64,000 nt of DNA, from NCBI GenBank assembly GCA_029891385.1, contig CM057233.1:9675460-9739459 (forward strand). The letters are read 5' to 3'. A program made the position numbers and the translations under genes. Source of the stretch: Erythroxylum novogranatense. Taxonomy: Eukaryota; Streptophyta; Magnoliopsida; Malpighiales; Erythroxylaceae. Each line of letters starts with the position of its first letter. The stretch's first letter is position 1. The notes beneath the pieces are model-generated. The model saw only the letters and a list, made by a program, of their open reading frames with translations, ran no database searches and was not told where the DNA came from. Shown here in pieces: positions 45,101 through 57,700 of this stretch.

Positions 45101-47369
45101 TATGGGTAGTTGGATGTAATTGAAGAAGGATGATATCAATAATTTGTTATGACTAGTTATATGTAAGAAAGAAGGATATAATAGTTCCCTCGTTGAAAAA
45201 TCTTGCATATTAGGGTCCATTTTATCCTATTGGTTTAGGTTTGATCTCCATTAATAAGAAATTGCTACAATATCTTCTATCATTGTTCCATTCTCATCTA
45301 ATGTCATAAGGGTCATCTAAAAAGGATACCTACTTGGAAGCTCCATCTGTTGGAATATGCACTGAAATTCTGCAGATGAGTAACTGATGTTTAATTTGAG
45401 ATGAAACCCATCATTGCAATTCTGATCAACAACTATTTGTTCATTTTAGTGGATCTTGCGATCATTTCGTATTAGATATAAAGAAAGGGATCTTTTAGTT
45501 GGTGTTGACATTTTCTTTATGCAAGTACTTAAAAGGGCCATCATTGTCATCCTGTTTGAGACTGAAGCAATGCATCTGGACCAAAAACAAAACCTGAGTC
45601 ATTGTCACTGTTCTAGTCCTCCATTGTACCTTCAGAACAAGATAATTTCAGCCCCCACCCATCATTTTTAGCCATTTCCTTCATTCTTTCTTGTGGTGGA
45701 ACCCATAATATCAATATGTTGATACCTTAGCATTTTGATTTAGATATGATGAATCAAGAGTCTATATTTGAAGTTATTGTTTAAATGGAAGATGCTTATT
45801 TTCATAACAGTGATTCATGTTTGTAATGTCAATTGAACTGAGGTATAAGGATTGTGTTTGTTGAGAGAGACTAATCTCTATATGAAACTAATCAATGAGT
45901 TGATGTTTACTGTTTCAGGGTGTGGAACTTACATTAGTTGTGCAACAATCTTCTTGCATCCGAAAACTTGAATTTTGGATACTTCTTATCAAAGTGGTAA
46001 GTCCTTCTTTATCTTACCTTCACATTCAAATAATCTTTGTGTTTGTTGTGTATACATAGCTGAATATGGTAAGTTCTTAGATTTGCAATTATAAAGAAGT
46101 GTCAATACTTGTGGTTTAGCTAAGATTTAGCAATATCAAACATGCACATGAATTCTTGGACTTCAAATGGGCAGCAAAGATTTTAGTTATTATGTTCTTA
46201 GAATGCTTCTGAACCTGAAGAGCAACTTATGTATCCCATTTTGTGTTAGAGCTCAAAATATATGTGATGTGTTAAGCTGAGAAACATACTTCTGCTTGTG
46301 AATCTATAGGAACCAGATGTGAATGACCACCAACTCATCAATCAAATCTGGTGACTTTGTCACTTCTTCGATAGTTGGAAGCACCAACTATATAGATAAT
46401 GTTATGAAATGGAAGTATGCGTAAATGCCTCAGTTGCATGCAACCATCTTGCACTTCTCTCATTACTAAATAGTATATTAGATAGGGTCCCAACTATGAA
46501 GTCCATAATCATATATTATTTACAAACAATATAATCTTTGTCTTGCAGAAAGCATGTGAAATGTTAGGACAATGAAATAAGGTTTCATAACCATAACAGA
46601 ATTACTTGCATTTAGTTCTGTAGTTGAAGCTCATTTACAAACTTCTTTAATGCCCAAACAAATGCATATCTTCTAGCATTCAGATATGTCTAAAACATCT
46701 GAAATGTGTGCACTGTGAAGTGCAAGGTGATGGCTATTCACACGGTTAGAGGCTAGGAAATTAACAAAGATTGTAGATGCCGATAATAAGGATTTGTTGA
46801 TATTGTAAAGGTAAACAACACACAATTCTCTAGTTATCCCGTTAGCTTATCCCTTAAGTGTAGCATCAGATCCCAAATGTGGCAAGGAATCAATAAGGGG
46901 TTGTGTCCTCCTCTTCAACTCTTACAATAGGGAGAGTGATCATATAGCTCAATTAGTGAATCTAATTAAATAAGCTAATCTATCAAAGAAGCATGAAGTT
47001 TGGCACTTTGAGCATAAGAATTTTGTTAGCAAGATTATGGAGATTGTAAGTATTGCAATGCACTAGATCCATCTGCGGATACATATTAGGAAGACATTCA
47101 TTACTACTTGCATACGAACCATAGTCAAATATGACATTTACCATATATGACAATCAAATAAGAAGTATAGAACAATATAATGGATATGACACTACACATA
47201 CAAAATGCCAATTATATATGCATAGGAAAACATGTATAGAACGGAATCAATGCATTTCTTCAATGGAGTTGTTACACATCTTACTATTCTATACATATGT
47301 ACAAATCTAGTGTTTGAACATTACAATTTTTTCTGTTTGCAGACAGTTTTATTTTGCAATTTGGAATCA

Positions 47370-48729
47370 ATGGATCGTGATCGTATAATTAAGTGTCTGG
47401 CTTTGTATGAGATTATGAAAGGGCAAATGGATCTCATGAGGCTGGCCTTGCTCGTTTGCCTGTATATATACACCAAAAGCCGACGTAGAAGTGAAAATGC
47501 GAGAGGAAGTAGGGCATTGACAGTACCAAATAGGACAGCCAATGTAGATAGGATTTTGCACGAGGGGGATAGGAATACCCAGTGGGATATAAGGATGGAT
47601 AGTAATGCATTCACATTATTATGTGAGATGCTTCAGGTAAATGGTGGGTTGACAAACGGGTCATGTATCCATTCGAAAAAGTTTTATTATTCCTTAGAAT
47701 ATTAGCACAAAATGAATCTAATAGAGTATTACAAGTTCGATTTATGAGGTCAGGAGAGACAATTAGTAGGGTTTTCCACGGTGTGTTGAAAAGTCGTTTT
47801 AAAGCTTCAACATCTGTTGTTGGTTAAACCCATACCCGTTCCTGAGGATTGCACAGACACTAGATGGAAATGGTTTAAGGTTAGTCATGTTATGTAGCGA
47901 CCATACAGTATGTCATTTCTTTTTTTATGAAGTTCGTTAACTGTAACTGTTTTTGATTGGAATTTTGAACAAAGGGTTGCCTTGGTGCTCTCGATGGGAC
48001 ATATTTGGACATAATAGTTCCCCAGCGAGACAAGCCCGGATATCGAGGTAGGAAAGGAGAATATGCACCAATGTTTTAGGGTGTGTGACAAGAACTTAAA
48101 TTTTGTTTATGTTCTTGCGGGATGGGAGGGTTCAGAACCGATTCGTGGTTCTGCGTGATCTTGTGACCGTGCCTAATGGCTGCAAGTACCCGGGTATGTT
48201 ACAAATGAATTTTTAGGCGTTTGTCATTTTGTATCGTTTGATTACATATATCATAGTAATAGTGTCATCTCTTATAAGCAATTACTACTTAGTAGATCTT
48301 TGGCTATACTAATGGTCTCGGTTTTCTTGCACCTTTCGAGGCACAAGATACCATATTCAAGAGTGGGCAAGAGATGGAAGGGCACTAGGAATGCAGAGGA
48401 GCTCTATAATAAGAGACACTCTACGCCGAAATGTTATTGAACGTGCATTTGGTTTCTTGAAAAAAGATGGAAAATCCTCGAATCCATCTTTTACCCAAAG
48501 ATCAACTCATGTGCACATCATTCTTGCATCTTGCTTTCTCGCACAATTTCATTAGATTGCATATGAGTTCGATCCGCAGAGCTTGGCGACATGGAACTGA
48601 CGAAGTGCCAATTGGGGAAGATGCACCGTTACCTGAATTTTTTGATCGTGTCGAGACAAGTAACGAATGGAGTCAATGGAGAGCGGAATTAGCTAACAAC
48701 ATGTTTGATGAATGGAGAAGCAACCATTA
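47370..48729 (+). pseudogene. Harbinger DDE transposase remnant
   Basis: An ATG at 47370 opens a frame of about 110 codons that contains the helix-turn-helix-like lead-in (DSNAFTLLCEMLQVNGGL) of plant Harbinger transposases. Frameshifts carry it on through FMRSGETISRVFHGVLKS, then GCLGALDGTYLDIIVP (first catalytic Asp, near 47990), then VLAGWEGSEPIRGSA near 48110-48165 (the second Asp position is changed), and RRNVIERAFGFLKK near 48430-48470 (catalytic Glu region). Several stops and at least three frameshifts make it inactive. The order and spacing of the blocks fit the DDE_Tnp_4 family. Confidence 0.85.
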
Positions 48730-48939
48730 AGTTGTGCACTTTAATTTACTTAAATACCGTTTGTATTGAATTGAGGGATTATATTTGTGAATGTTTCATT
48801 GTAATTGATTACAGGGATTGATTGAATTTCATTGTTGTTTCTTTGTGGATTTTGTACTTAATAACATGTTTCGTTTAATTCCATATTGTCTTCATTAATG
48901 CAAACAATAACCCAATTACTCATTAATGGAAATGGTTTG

Positions 48940-50019
48940 TTATTATGTTGGGGTATGACACTGTATGGTTTAGGTGCAATGTCACGGGTTTGGACAGATG
49001 GAGAGACAGACGCATTTGTTGCCTTCTTGGAGGAGGCAGTTGTTGGTGGAAGAGGACGGATAATGGACAATTTAAGCGTGGACTTTCAATGATTGCCACA
49101 CTCATGGTTGAGAAGTTCCCAGGTGTGGAATTGAGAAGAGGCATATACAAAATAAACATAAGAGGCTTAAGGATAAATATCGAAAGATATGACATGTTGC
49201 AATGCTCGGTGGGTTTGGGTGGAATGAAACCAAGCAATGTGTCGAGGTGAGCAAGAACAAGTCTTGTGAATGGATGAGGTAGGTTGTTCATACACGCATG
49301 TTAATGTATTACACATTGTGTATCATGCTAACAACCATCTTTGCACCATTCTCGAAACACCCTAACAGTACTATACCCCGCAAGCCATTCCTATGCACCT
49401 AGACTTGAGTTTGTCTTTGGGAAAGATAGAGCCACAGTGCAATTGCAGAGGACCATGGGAATGCAATGACACGATCATTGCGAAGAAACTGGAGGAGATG
49501 CACGGCGAAGTTCACGGTTCTTGGCCGTTGTTTGAACCAATTCCAGCGGAGACACCGTTATGGCGGTTACGTGCATGCTGCTGGATCTGTGGCCTCATCT
49601 CGCCAACACGAGGGGAACCAATTAAATAGGGGAAAAGGAAGAGCGGGGACAACTGCAATTTGGAAACCATTGCCGCCACAATTTCTCGCTCTGCTGACTT
49701 GCAAATTCAGAGTGCAAGGATAATTGCAGATGCACTTACCGTGGTCCCACCAATTCCACAGCTAGGTGACGAGCTTGAGGGATTGGGTTTCTCAAACGAA
49801 GAGGTTATCAGGGCTCTACACATCTTCTCCATGAATCCTTATGTGGGAATATTTTACGAGTGCAAATGCAACACAAAGCGGGATTATGTGCGGAGCCTTT
49901 TAGATAGGCATCATCGATCGCTTGTCTGTTGTAAAATTAGTATGCTTTATGTTAGCTATATAATGAACATGTATGATGATACTATCTTTGTGGTGATGTT
50001 TTGGACTGATGTTTTGTGA
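48940..50019 (+). pseudogene. Myb/SANT-like DNA-binding ORF of the Harbinger element, frameshifted
   Basis: A frame with MSRVWTDGETDAFVAFLEEA is followed, after shifts, by GQFKRGLSMIATLMVEKFPG, then FGWNETKQCVE, then FVFGKDRATVQLQR. Farther down is a C-terminal region with LGDELEGLGFSNEEVIRALH up to the stop at 50017-50019. This is the pattern of the second protein of plant PIF/Harbinger elements, which binds the transposon ends together with the transposase. It is broken into at least four frames. Confidence 0.8.
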
Positions 50020-50769
50020 TCAGATCATATAGGTAGGACTGTATTGAACTGATGTTTTGGAGTGATGTTTTGTGATCAGATCATATAGGTAGGAGTGTAT
50101 TTGTATCTCTGTTTATTAATGACGAATGGTAGGGTTTTAAATTATTTAATGTTTACAATGTTTGGTCGCCTACATGAATGGTTATGAGATGATTAATTTG
50201 CAGTGCTGGTATAATATGGCGGTATGGATTCTATGTTGTCTTTCCGGACGTCAGTAGGTATTTTCACCGGTGGGAGGACGTCAAATTGCTTGTTGAGGCT
50301 TCCCAATCACGAGGTTCAGGGTTTCACACTTTGTGAAGCTGAAATTGCTTTTGCCATGGATCGAACAGACCATCCGTCCACACGCATTTAAATCGAACGA
50401 GCCGCCATGAACCCCAACCGATCCGGTTAAATCCACAATCGACACAATCTCAACAACCCCATCGCCATTCAAGGCTTCAATTTCCACGACCCATAGCTCA
50501 ACATCCACATGTCAACGCAACATGCGACCAAAGTTTGGCATCGAGTCGGGACATTATTCAGATTCTTTGTTGGGGTCATCAATCGGCATGATTATCCTCG
50601 AAATTCTCGATAAATTTTAAGGCATCAACGATCTAATGTCATGAATGTTTAGATGTTAGCTCGATTATGTATTAAATTTGGATGGTTCACGACGCTTTTC
50701 CAACCTATGTGTAATTACTAATATTAATGTTTAGATGCTTTGTTAAATTATTTTGTCTAACTAATTTTC

Positions 50770-51370
50770 ATAATACTATTCATAATTATAAGAAGATAAA
50801 TAATAGTCATAATTACAATAATAATAATAATAAACTCAAAATAAAATATATTACTTGCATGGTAATAATTAAAACATAATATTACAACGTAAATATACTA
50901 ATAATAATAGTAATAACCAAAATAATATTAACAATGTTAACTATTTTAATTCTAGTCATATTTTTAATAATATTATTATTATTTTAAAATTTATAAACAT
51001 AATAATAATAATTATTAAACATAATAATAATAATAATAATAATAATATACTAATAATAATCATAATAATAATAATTATTATTACAATTGTAATAATAATA
51101 ATAATAATAATAATAAACAAAATAATAACAATTGTAATAATAGTAATATTAATAATATTCATACGTTAGTATAATAATTATCATAATAGCACTTAACAAA
51201 ATAATATTCATAATATGATAAAAATTATACTAGTATAAATTTTATATAATAATAATTATATAAAAATAATTATTATTTTATTTTTAAACATACAAATCAT
51301 AATTATTATAATTATACATAACAACAATAATAATATTATTATTAACAATATTAATAATGAAATTAATACA
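50770..51370. repeat. AAT/ATA-rich microsatellite region
   Basis: Runs of AATAATAAT with interruptions fill about 600 bp near the right end of the Harbinger element. The translated poly-Ile frame seen on the minus strand is meaningless. Confidence 0.85.
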
Positions 51371-51574
51371 CAAAATTACATTCTTTAACATCCACAAGTC
51401 TTAACACTACTGAAGATTTATGCCATTATTAACATTTTTGTCGCAGATGGCAACCAAACACATTTTCGTCAGTAGAATCGATGACAATTATTTCGCTCGC
51501 CCACCGCAACCAAACATCTCCTCGTCTTTTAATTTTTGTTCGTAAAATTCAGGTCACTTTTTTTGTTCGTCCCT

Positions 51575-51610
51575 GTCTTTGCAGTCCGCAGTCGGCAACC
51601 AAACGCAGCG
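51575..51610 (-). repeat. Right terminal inverted repeat of the Harbinger element
   Basis: It ends GGCAACCAAACGCAGCG, the inverted counterpart of the left terminus, and is followed by the TAA duplication at 51611-51613. Confidence 0.9.
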
Positions 51611-51622
51611 TAAGACTATGTT

Positions 51623-51632
51623 TATATATAAA
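51623..51632 (+). promoter_or_regulatory. Probable TATA box of DJ1D copy 2
   Basis: TATATATAAA lies 74-83 bp before the ATG, only 13 bp after the transposon end. It aligns with TATATACAA at 9632 upstream of copy 1. All other upstream sequence of this gene is now transposon. Confidence 0.55.
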
Positions 51633-51705
51633 ATCCTACGGAGTCGCAGATACCCACAAAACTTGTTTTTGATTCATAGAAGAAACAGAAAATCTTCAAC
51701 TGGAA

Positions 51706-54700
51706 ATGGGTCAGAAGAGAGTTTTACTTCTGTGCGGTGATTACATGGAGGATTCGGAGGTTCTTTTCGAGTTTCTTTAATTTCTCTTTATCTGTTCTTT
51801 CTTAAGTTGCCAACTGATTGATGGATTGAATTGGAAAGGCGATGGTGCCATTTCAAGCGCTCAAGGCTTATGGAGTAGAAGTGGATGCTGTGTGCCCCGG
51901 AAAGAAAGCTGGAGATGTTTGCCCAACTGCCATTCATGACTCCACTGGTCATCAGGTCTTTTGCTCATTACATTCTTTTTTCTCTATTTTGGTTTTTACA
52001 TGCAAAATTAACTTTCCTGATTCATACGGCGACGATCATGGTAGACTTATTCTGAACGGCGTGGTCACAATTTTTCCATCAATGCAACCTTTGACGACGT
52101 TAATTTTCTCACTTATGATGGCCTGATCATACCTGGAGGTCGCGCACCAGAGTATCTTGCTATGAATGAGTCCGTGTTGGATTGTGTCAGGGAATTTTCC
52201 AACTCCGGGAAACCAATTGCCTCTATATGCCATGGACAGCTGATCTTGGCAGCTTCAGGCTCTGCGAAAGGTCGCAAGTGCACTGCTCATCCCGCCGTTG
52301 GACCTGTTCTCGTTGCTGCTGGTGCTCATTGGATTGAGCCGGAGACGTTGGCTTCCTGTGTTGTTGATGGCAATATCATTACTGGAGCTACATATAAGGG
52401 CCATGCTGAGTTCATTCGTCATTTGGTCACTGCTCTTGGTGGCACAATTAGTGGTTCAGAGAAAAGAATTCTGTTCCTATGTGGGGTAAGTGTGATGTGG
52501 CTGGTTTATTCAATAGTTACTTAAACAAAAAATTTGTTTTCAAATCCTAAACTTTCGCATGACTTTATACCATAGGTGATAAATGGTTGTGATATGATGT
52601 CTTTTATATTCTTAATAACCTACATCTCTGATACGACCCATAGGAGGCCAACAATTCAGTTCACTTACCATAGGCGAAAGACCAATGTCGTAGAAGGGTA
52701 GACTTTGTCATATGGGGGGAACCAAGTGGGGGTAAAGTTGTCATAGGAAAGAATAGTTAGTTATTCTGACATGGGGAATAAAAACGATGACGGGAGGAAG
52801 GGAGAGGGCATGCAATATTACGTCATGTTCACGTAGAATTGAGCCTAAGGTCGGAGGCGTTAGACCCTCAATTCTAGCATAGTTACTCTGTCATTTTCGG
52901 TCTTGGTGAATTGATCAATATAGAGACTATTTACGCCATTGTGTCTTGATATATCTGTGTTTGTTGTTTGTGAGTTCGGTTGTGGAAATAGAATCATGCG
53001 TGTTCTACCATTTGGTATCGAGCACACGATCCCGGTATGGCAAAGAAAGAAACAGGATACGAGGTTGGACGTCTTGGAAAAGGAAATGGAAGAGATCAAA
53101 GTAGGGATGCAGGTGGGCGTGAAGCGTTGAGGGTGGAGGTCAACCAACAACTCAAGGGGTTAAGGGGACTTAAAAGAAGAGATTAGCAGGAGATTTGATC
53201 ACCTAATGCAAGCCATCACTCACCTTCAACGAAGCCAGATCCGACGCAACCTAACCCAATGAAAATGGTTCAAGGTGAGTCGTCGGTGGCAGTCCGAGGA
53301 GAGGTCGAATGGAGGAATGCAAGGAGGATGTTTATACTAAAGGGAGTTGGGTCACGAAGAGAGGGCAATCAGGCGGTCGGGTGGATAGGAAACCCGTGGG
53401 GCCCCGACCCACAACTCGACAACTAAACAAAAGCGATGGGGAGCGTTTAAGGATTGGAAATGAGTGGAAAGGGACGATACCAAGGCGGATCGGCGAGGAG
53501 AAGCAGAAAAGGAAGAGTGGCGCTTGAGAAGCTAGAGCCGAAATCAAGAGAGGAGGTGGTACCGAGAAGGGGACGGACACAGGCCGGATGAACGCTGGCG
53601 GAGGGGAGACACAGACGACGAACTCCGACCTCCGGACTGGAGGCGCGATTGTAAGCCCCGGAGGATCGAGTGCCCACCTTCACCGTGACGACCGGACACA
53701 TGGGTCAACAGTACGAACGATTTTTTAGGCGAGGAGATATACGGAGGAAGAAAACTAGAGTTGGCGCCTCGAGTTTCGACGGTGAAGCCTTAGCTGGTAT
53801 CGAACGATCGAAATCGCAGGGTGATTCCGGATTGGAGGAATTGAAAGGTATGATCTTGACATTTCCGACCGATCCATGAGGCGATGTCGCCAACGGTTTC
53901 TATCTATCGAGCAAGAGGGCAGGCTCGGATTATCGGAAGAGATTTTGGGCTCTAGCAAAGATCTTGTCGAGAGTTAACACAGAGGTGATGAAGTGTACCT
54001 TCATTAAAGGGTCGCAACCTCATATCGGTATGAACTGAAATGCTTAAACCTAGAGGGGTGACCGAGATTATTGAGGCGCCTTAGGGATAGAGGAGAAGAA
54101 TAGGGAGATGAGGAATTACAGAGTAGCAGCCGATTAATGTGGGCGTAATGGGAGAGCCACAAGGAGGATACAAGGAGAGGGAAGGTCAAGAGTGGGAGAA
54201 AAGGATGGGAAGAACATTGGGAAACAGGGTTCAAGAGGCTCCTGACCTCGGAATGGCAGAGGTGGGAGGAGGAAAGAAATGTGTTTTAAATGCGACGAAA
54301 AATTTACTCAAGGGCATAGATGCAAAAATAGGCAATGCAAGTCCTCATGGTATTAGATGAAGAGAATGAAACCACAAGTGAGGGTGAGGAGGAGGAAAGC
54401 ACTGAATTGGCGGTGAGTTCATGAGTGGGCTTGACAATGCCAAGACTATGAAGATGAAGGGAGAGTGAGGGATTTGGAGGTGGTTTGTTTGGTAGACTGG
54501 GTGCCTCCATAATTTTATTTCCTTGAAATTAGTAGAGCAATTGGGCTTGAATTGGAGGAGACTAAGGGATATGGAGTAATTATGGGAATGGGGTCACTAT
54601 AAAGAGTAAGGGGTTTGTAGGGAATTCCTTTAGAAGTTCAAGAATACCACATCTGTGAGGAATACCTTCCCATGACCCTTAGCGGGTGTGATCGATACTA

Positions 54701-57700
54701 GGGTCAAATGGCTGCAATCTTTGGGGAGGTGGTGATCAATCAATGAATTAACTATGAGGTTTAGGCGGGGAGGACAAATGGGTAAAAAGGGAAAGGGACT
54801 TAACCGAGGGTTGATTGGGCTGAAGTCCCTAATGAAGCAAAATGAAGAGGGGATGAGCTGTTCATGTTACATGTCAAGATTCGAGGAGAATGAGATTGGG
54901 AAGTGCTGGGGATACGGAGATGTGCAGTCCTATTGAGGGGTATGAGGATGTTTTGAGATGCGAGGGGTTGCCACCTCCTGGGAGATAGAACATATGATCA
55001 ACTTAAGGAGGGGAGAACCGGTAAGTGTCAGCCATATAGGTACCACAATGCCGTAAAGCAGAGATAGAAAGACTAGTGGAGGAGATGTTGGCGTGGAATC
55101 ATCTGACCCATGTTAGCCCTTATTCAAGTCCGGTTTTGTTGGTAAGGAAGAAGGACAAAGAATTGGAGATTTTGTGTAGACTATAGGGCTCTAAATCGAG
55201 CTACGGTGTTGGACAAATTTCCCATCCCGATGATTGATGAAATTTCTTGGGACGAAAGTGTATGGGTCAAAGGTTTTTTCGAAGTTGGATTTAAAATCCG
55301 GGTATCATCAAATCCGGGTAAACCCAAAAGATGTGGAGAAGACAGCCTTTAGGACACACCACGGACATTATGAGTTCTTGGTGATGCCCTTTGGGCTTAC
55401 AAATGCCCTGCTACTTTCCAAGCCTTGATGAATAGGGTCTTGAAAGGTACTAAGGAAGTTTGTACTGGTTTTCTTTGATGACATACTAATCTACAGCAGG
55501 ACAATGGAGGAGCATGTAACTCATTTGAAGGTAGTGTTGGAGTTATTGCGGGAAAATAAACTATATGCTAATCTGAAGAAATGTATCTTTGCCAAGCTGG
55601 AGTTGGAGTATTTGGGGCATGTGATATCGGGCATGGGGTCTCAAAGAGATCCAAGCAAACTCAAGCTATGATGGAGTGGCCTAGGCCCAAAATGTTAAGG
55701 AATTGAGAGGGTATTTCAATGGCGGGTACTCTGAAGGTTCGTGAAAGATTATGGAAAGATAGCAGCCCCGTTAACACAGTTGCTGAAAAAGGAAGGATTC
55801 CAATGGACAGAGGAGGCAGAGATGGCATTTCAACAGCTGAAGATCGCCATGTGTACTCTTCCGGTTTTGGCATTACCCAACTTCCAACAACCATTCATTC
55901 TAGAGGCGATGCATCGGAGTTGGACTAGGAGCCGTGCTGATGCAAAATGGGAGGCCGATAGCCTATTTCAGTCAAGCGTTGTCACCTAGAGCCCGTGGGA
56001 GATCAGTTTATGAGAGGGAGCTCATGGCCATAGTCCTTTCGGTGAAGAAGTGGCGACCTTATCTTTTGGGGCAGCAATTCATCATTAGAACGGACCAACA
56101 AAGCCTCAAATATTTGCTTGAGCAGAGGATGATTGCGGTGGATCAACAAAAGTGGGTTACCAAGCTATTGGGGTACGACTTCAAGGTGGAGTACAAACCA
56201 GGAAAAAGCAACAAAGTAGCAGATGCTTTGTCAAGGAGAGGGGAGATTGTGGACTGCCAAGTCTTGGGAGTGTCCCAAGGGATAGACATCACCGAAATCT
56301 TGCAAGAGGTAGAGGATGATGATCAGCTGAAAGCTTTGAAGGCTGAAATCTCCCGGGAGGCCTCTAGTAAGCTACCTTTTGCTTTGGTACATGGAAGATT
56401 GATGTATGATGGGAGGTTGGTGCTTAGTAAAACTTCGAAGTATATTCCCCAACTTTTACGGGAAGCACATGAGTCGCACCTAGTCAAGCACGGGGTACTT
56501 TGAAAACCTATAAGCGATTGGCTAAAGAGCTATATTGGGAAGGAATGAAGAAACAAGTGGCTACCTATGTGGCGAATGTGTTACTTGCCAACAATGTAAG
56601 TATGCCGCCTTGTCTCCTCAAGGGATTGTTGCAGCCATTACAGGTCCTAATCAGATTTGGGAGGATCTCTCTCTTGATTTCGTGGGAGGATTGCCAAGAT
56701 CGGAGGTTATGATACAATTTTAGTGGTGGTGGACAGATTGAGCAAGTTTGCCCATCGATACCTTTGAAACATCCATTTACAAGCGATGTGATGGCAGTGC
56801 TTTTCACCAAGGAGATTGTTCGACTCCATGGAATTCGAGGTCCCTAGTGTCCGATAGGATAAGGTCTTCTTGAGCAAAGTGTGGGAGGAGTTGTTTAAGT
56901 TAGCGGGCACTTTCGGTGAATAGGAGCACCGCTTACCACCCCAATCGATGGCGGACTGAAGTTACTAATCGGACCATAGAGGCTTATCTTCGTTGTTTTA
57001 CTCGAGACAAGCCCTTTCAATGGTACAAGTGGTTGCATTGGGCTGAATACTGCTATAACACTTCCTTCCACACATCCTTAGGGACTTCTCCCTTTAAAGT
57101 GGTATATGGAAGGGAACCACCCCCGATTGTAAGCTATGGGGTACAGAAAACGGTAGTGGCTAGTGTGGAGCAAATGTTACAAGAGAGGGATGCTATGATA
57201 GAAGAGTTGAGGAGCCATTTGATGACAAAGGCAACAAGACATGAAGACAAGAGGCGATATGCATCGAAGGGATGTGGAGTTTGCGGAAGGAGATCTAGTG
57301 TATTTGAAGTTAGCTCCTTATAGACAACAATCCTTGGCTAAGAGGGTTAATGAAAAGTTGTCTCCTAGGTTCTATGGACCTTTTCGATCGTTCAAGAGTG
57401 GGGCGATAGCATATGAGTTAGCTTTACCACCGAGTCTAAAATCCACCCTATCTTTCATGTTTCGCAGCTAAAAGTAGCCATGGGACAGCACTTGACAGCA
57501 AGTTGGCCAAAAGACCTGGGCTCCAACTTGGAGCTGATAGTTCAACCTTCAGCTGTGTTGGAGATGAGGGTAGGACCTCATCCTCACAGCAAGGAGGTCT
57601 TAATCGTTTGGGAAGGGCTGCCAAAGGAGGAAGCTACTTGGGAGCCTTATGAGTTGATTGATCAGCAATTTCCCTCTTTCCACCTTGAGGACAAGGTGAA

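Larger units (their letters stand above)
43221..51610. mobile_element. PIF/Harbinger DNA transposon (8.4 kb) in the DJ1D copy 2 promoter
   Basis: Terminal inverted repeats of about 35 bp face each other: 43221-43255 starts CGGTGCGTTTGGTTACCG, and the reverse complement of 51575-51610 starts CGCTGCGTTTGGTTGCCG. The 3-bp target duplication TAA (43218-43220 and 51611-51613) is that expected for PIF/Harbinger. Joining the outer flanks gives a sequence matching the uninterrupted promoter of copy 1. The word CAACCAAAC recurs at 51451, 51507 and 51596, next to the right end. Inside are a DDE transposase remnant and a Myb/SANT-like ORF, the usual two-gene set. Both are frameshifted. The interior also holds a tandem duplication and an AAT microsatellite, and is otherwise non-coding. 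Confidence 0.92.

Noticed and set aside
50956..51162. Poly-isoleucine ORF on the minus strand
   Set aside because: It is an AAT microsatellite read in frame.
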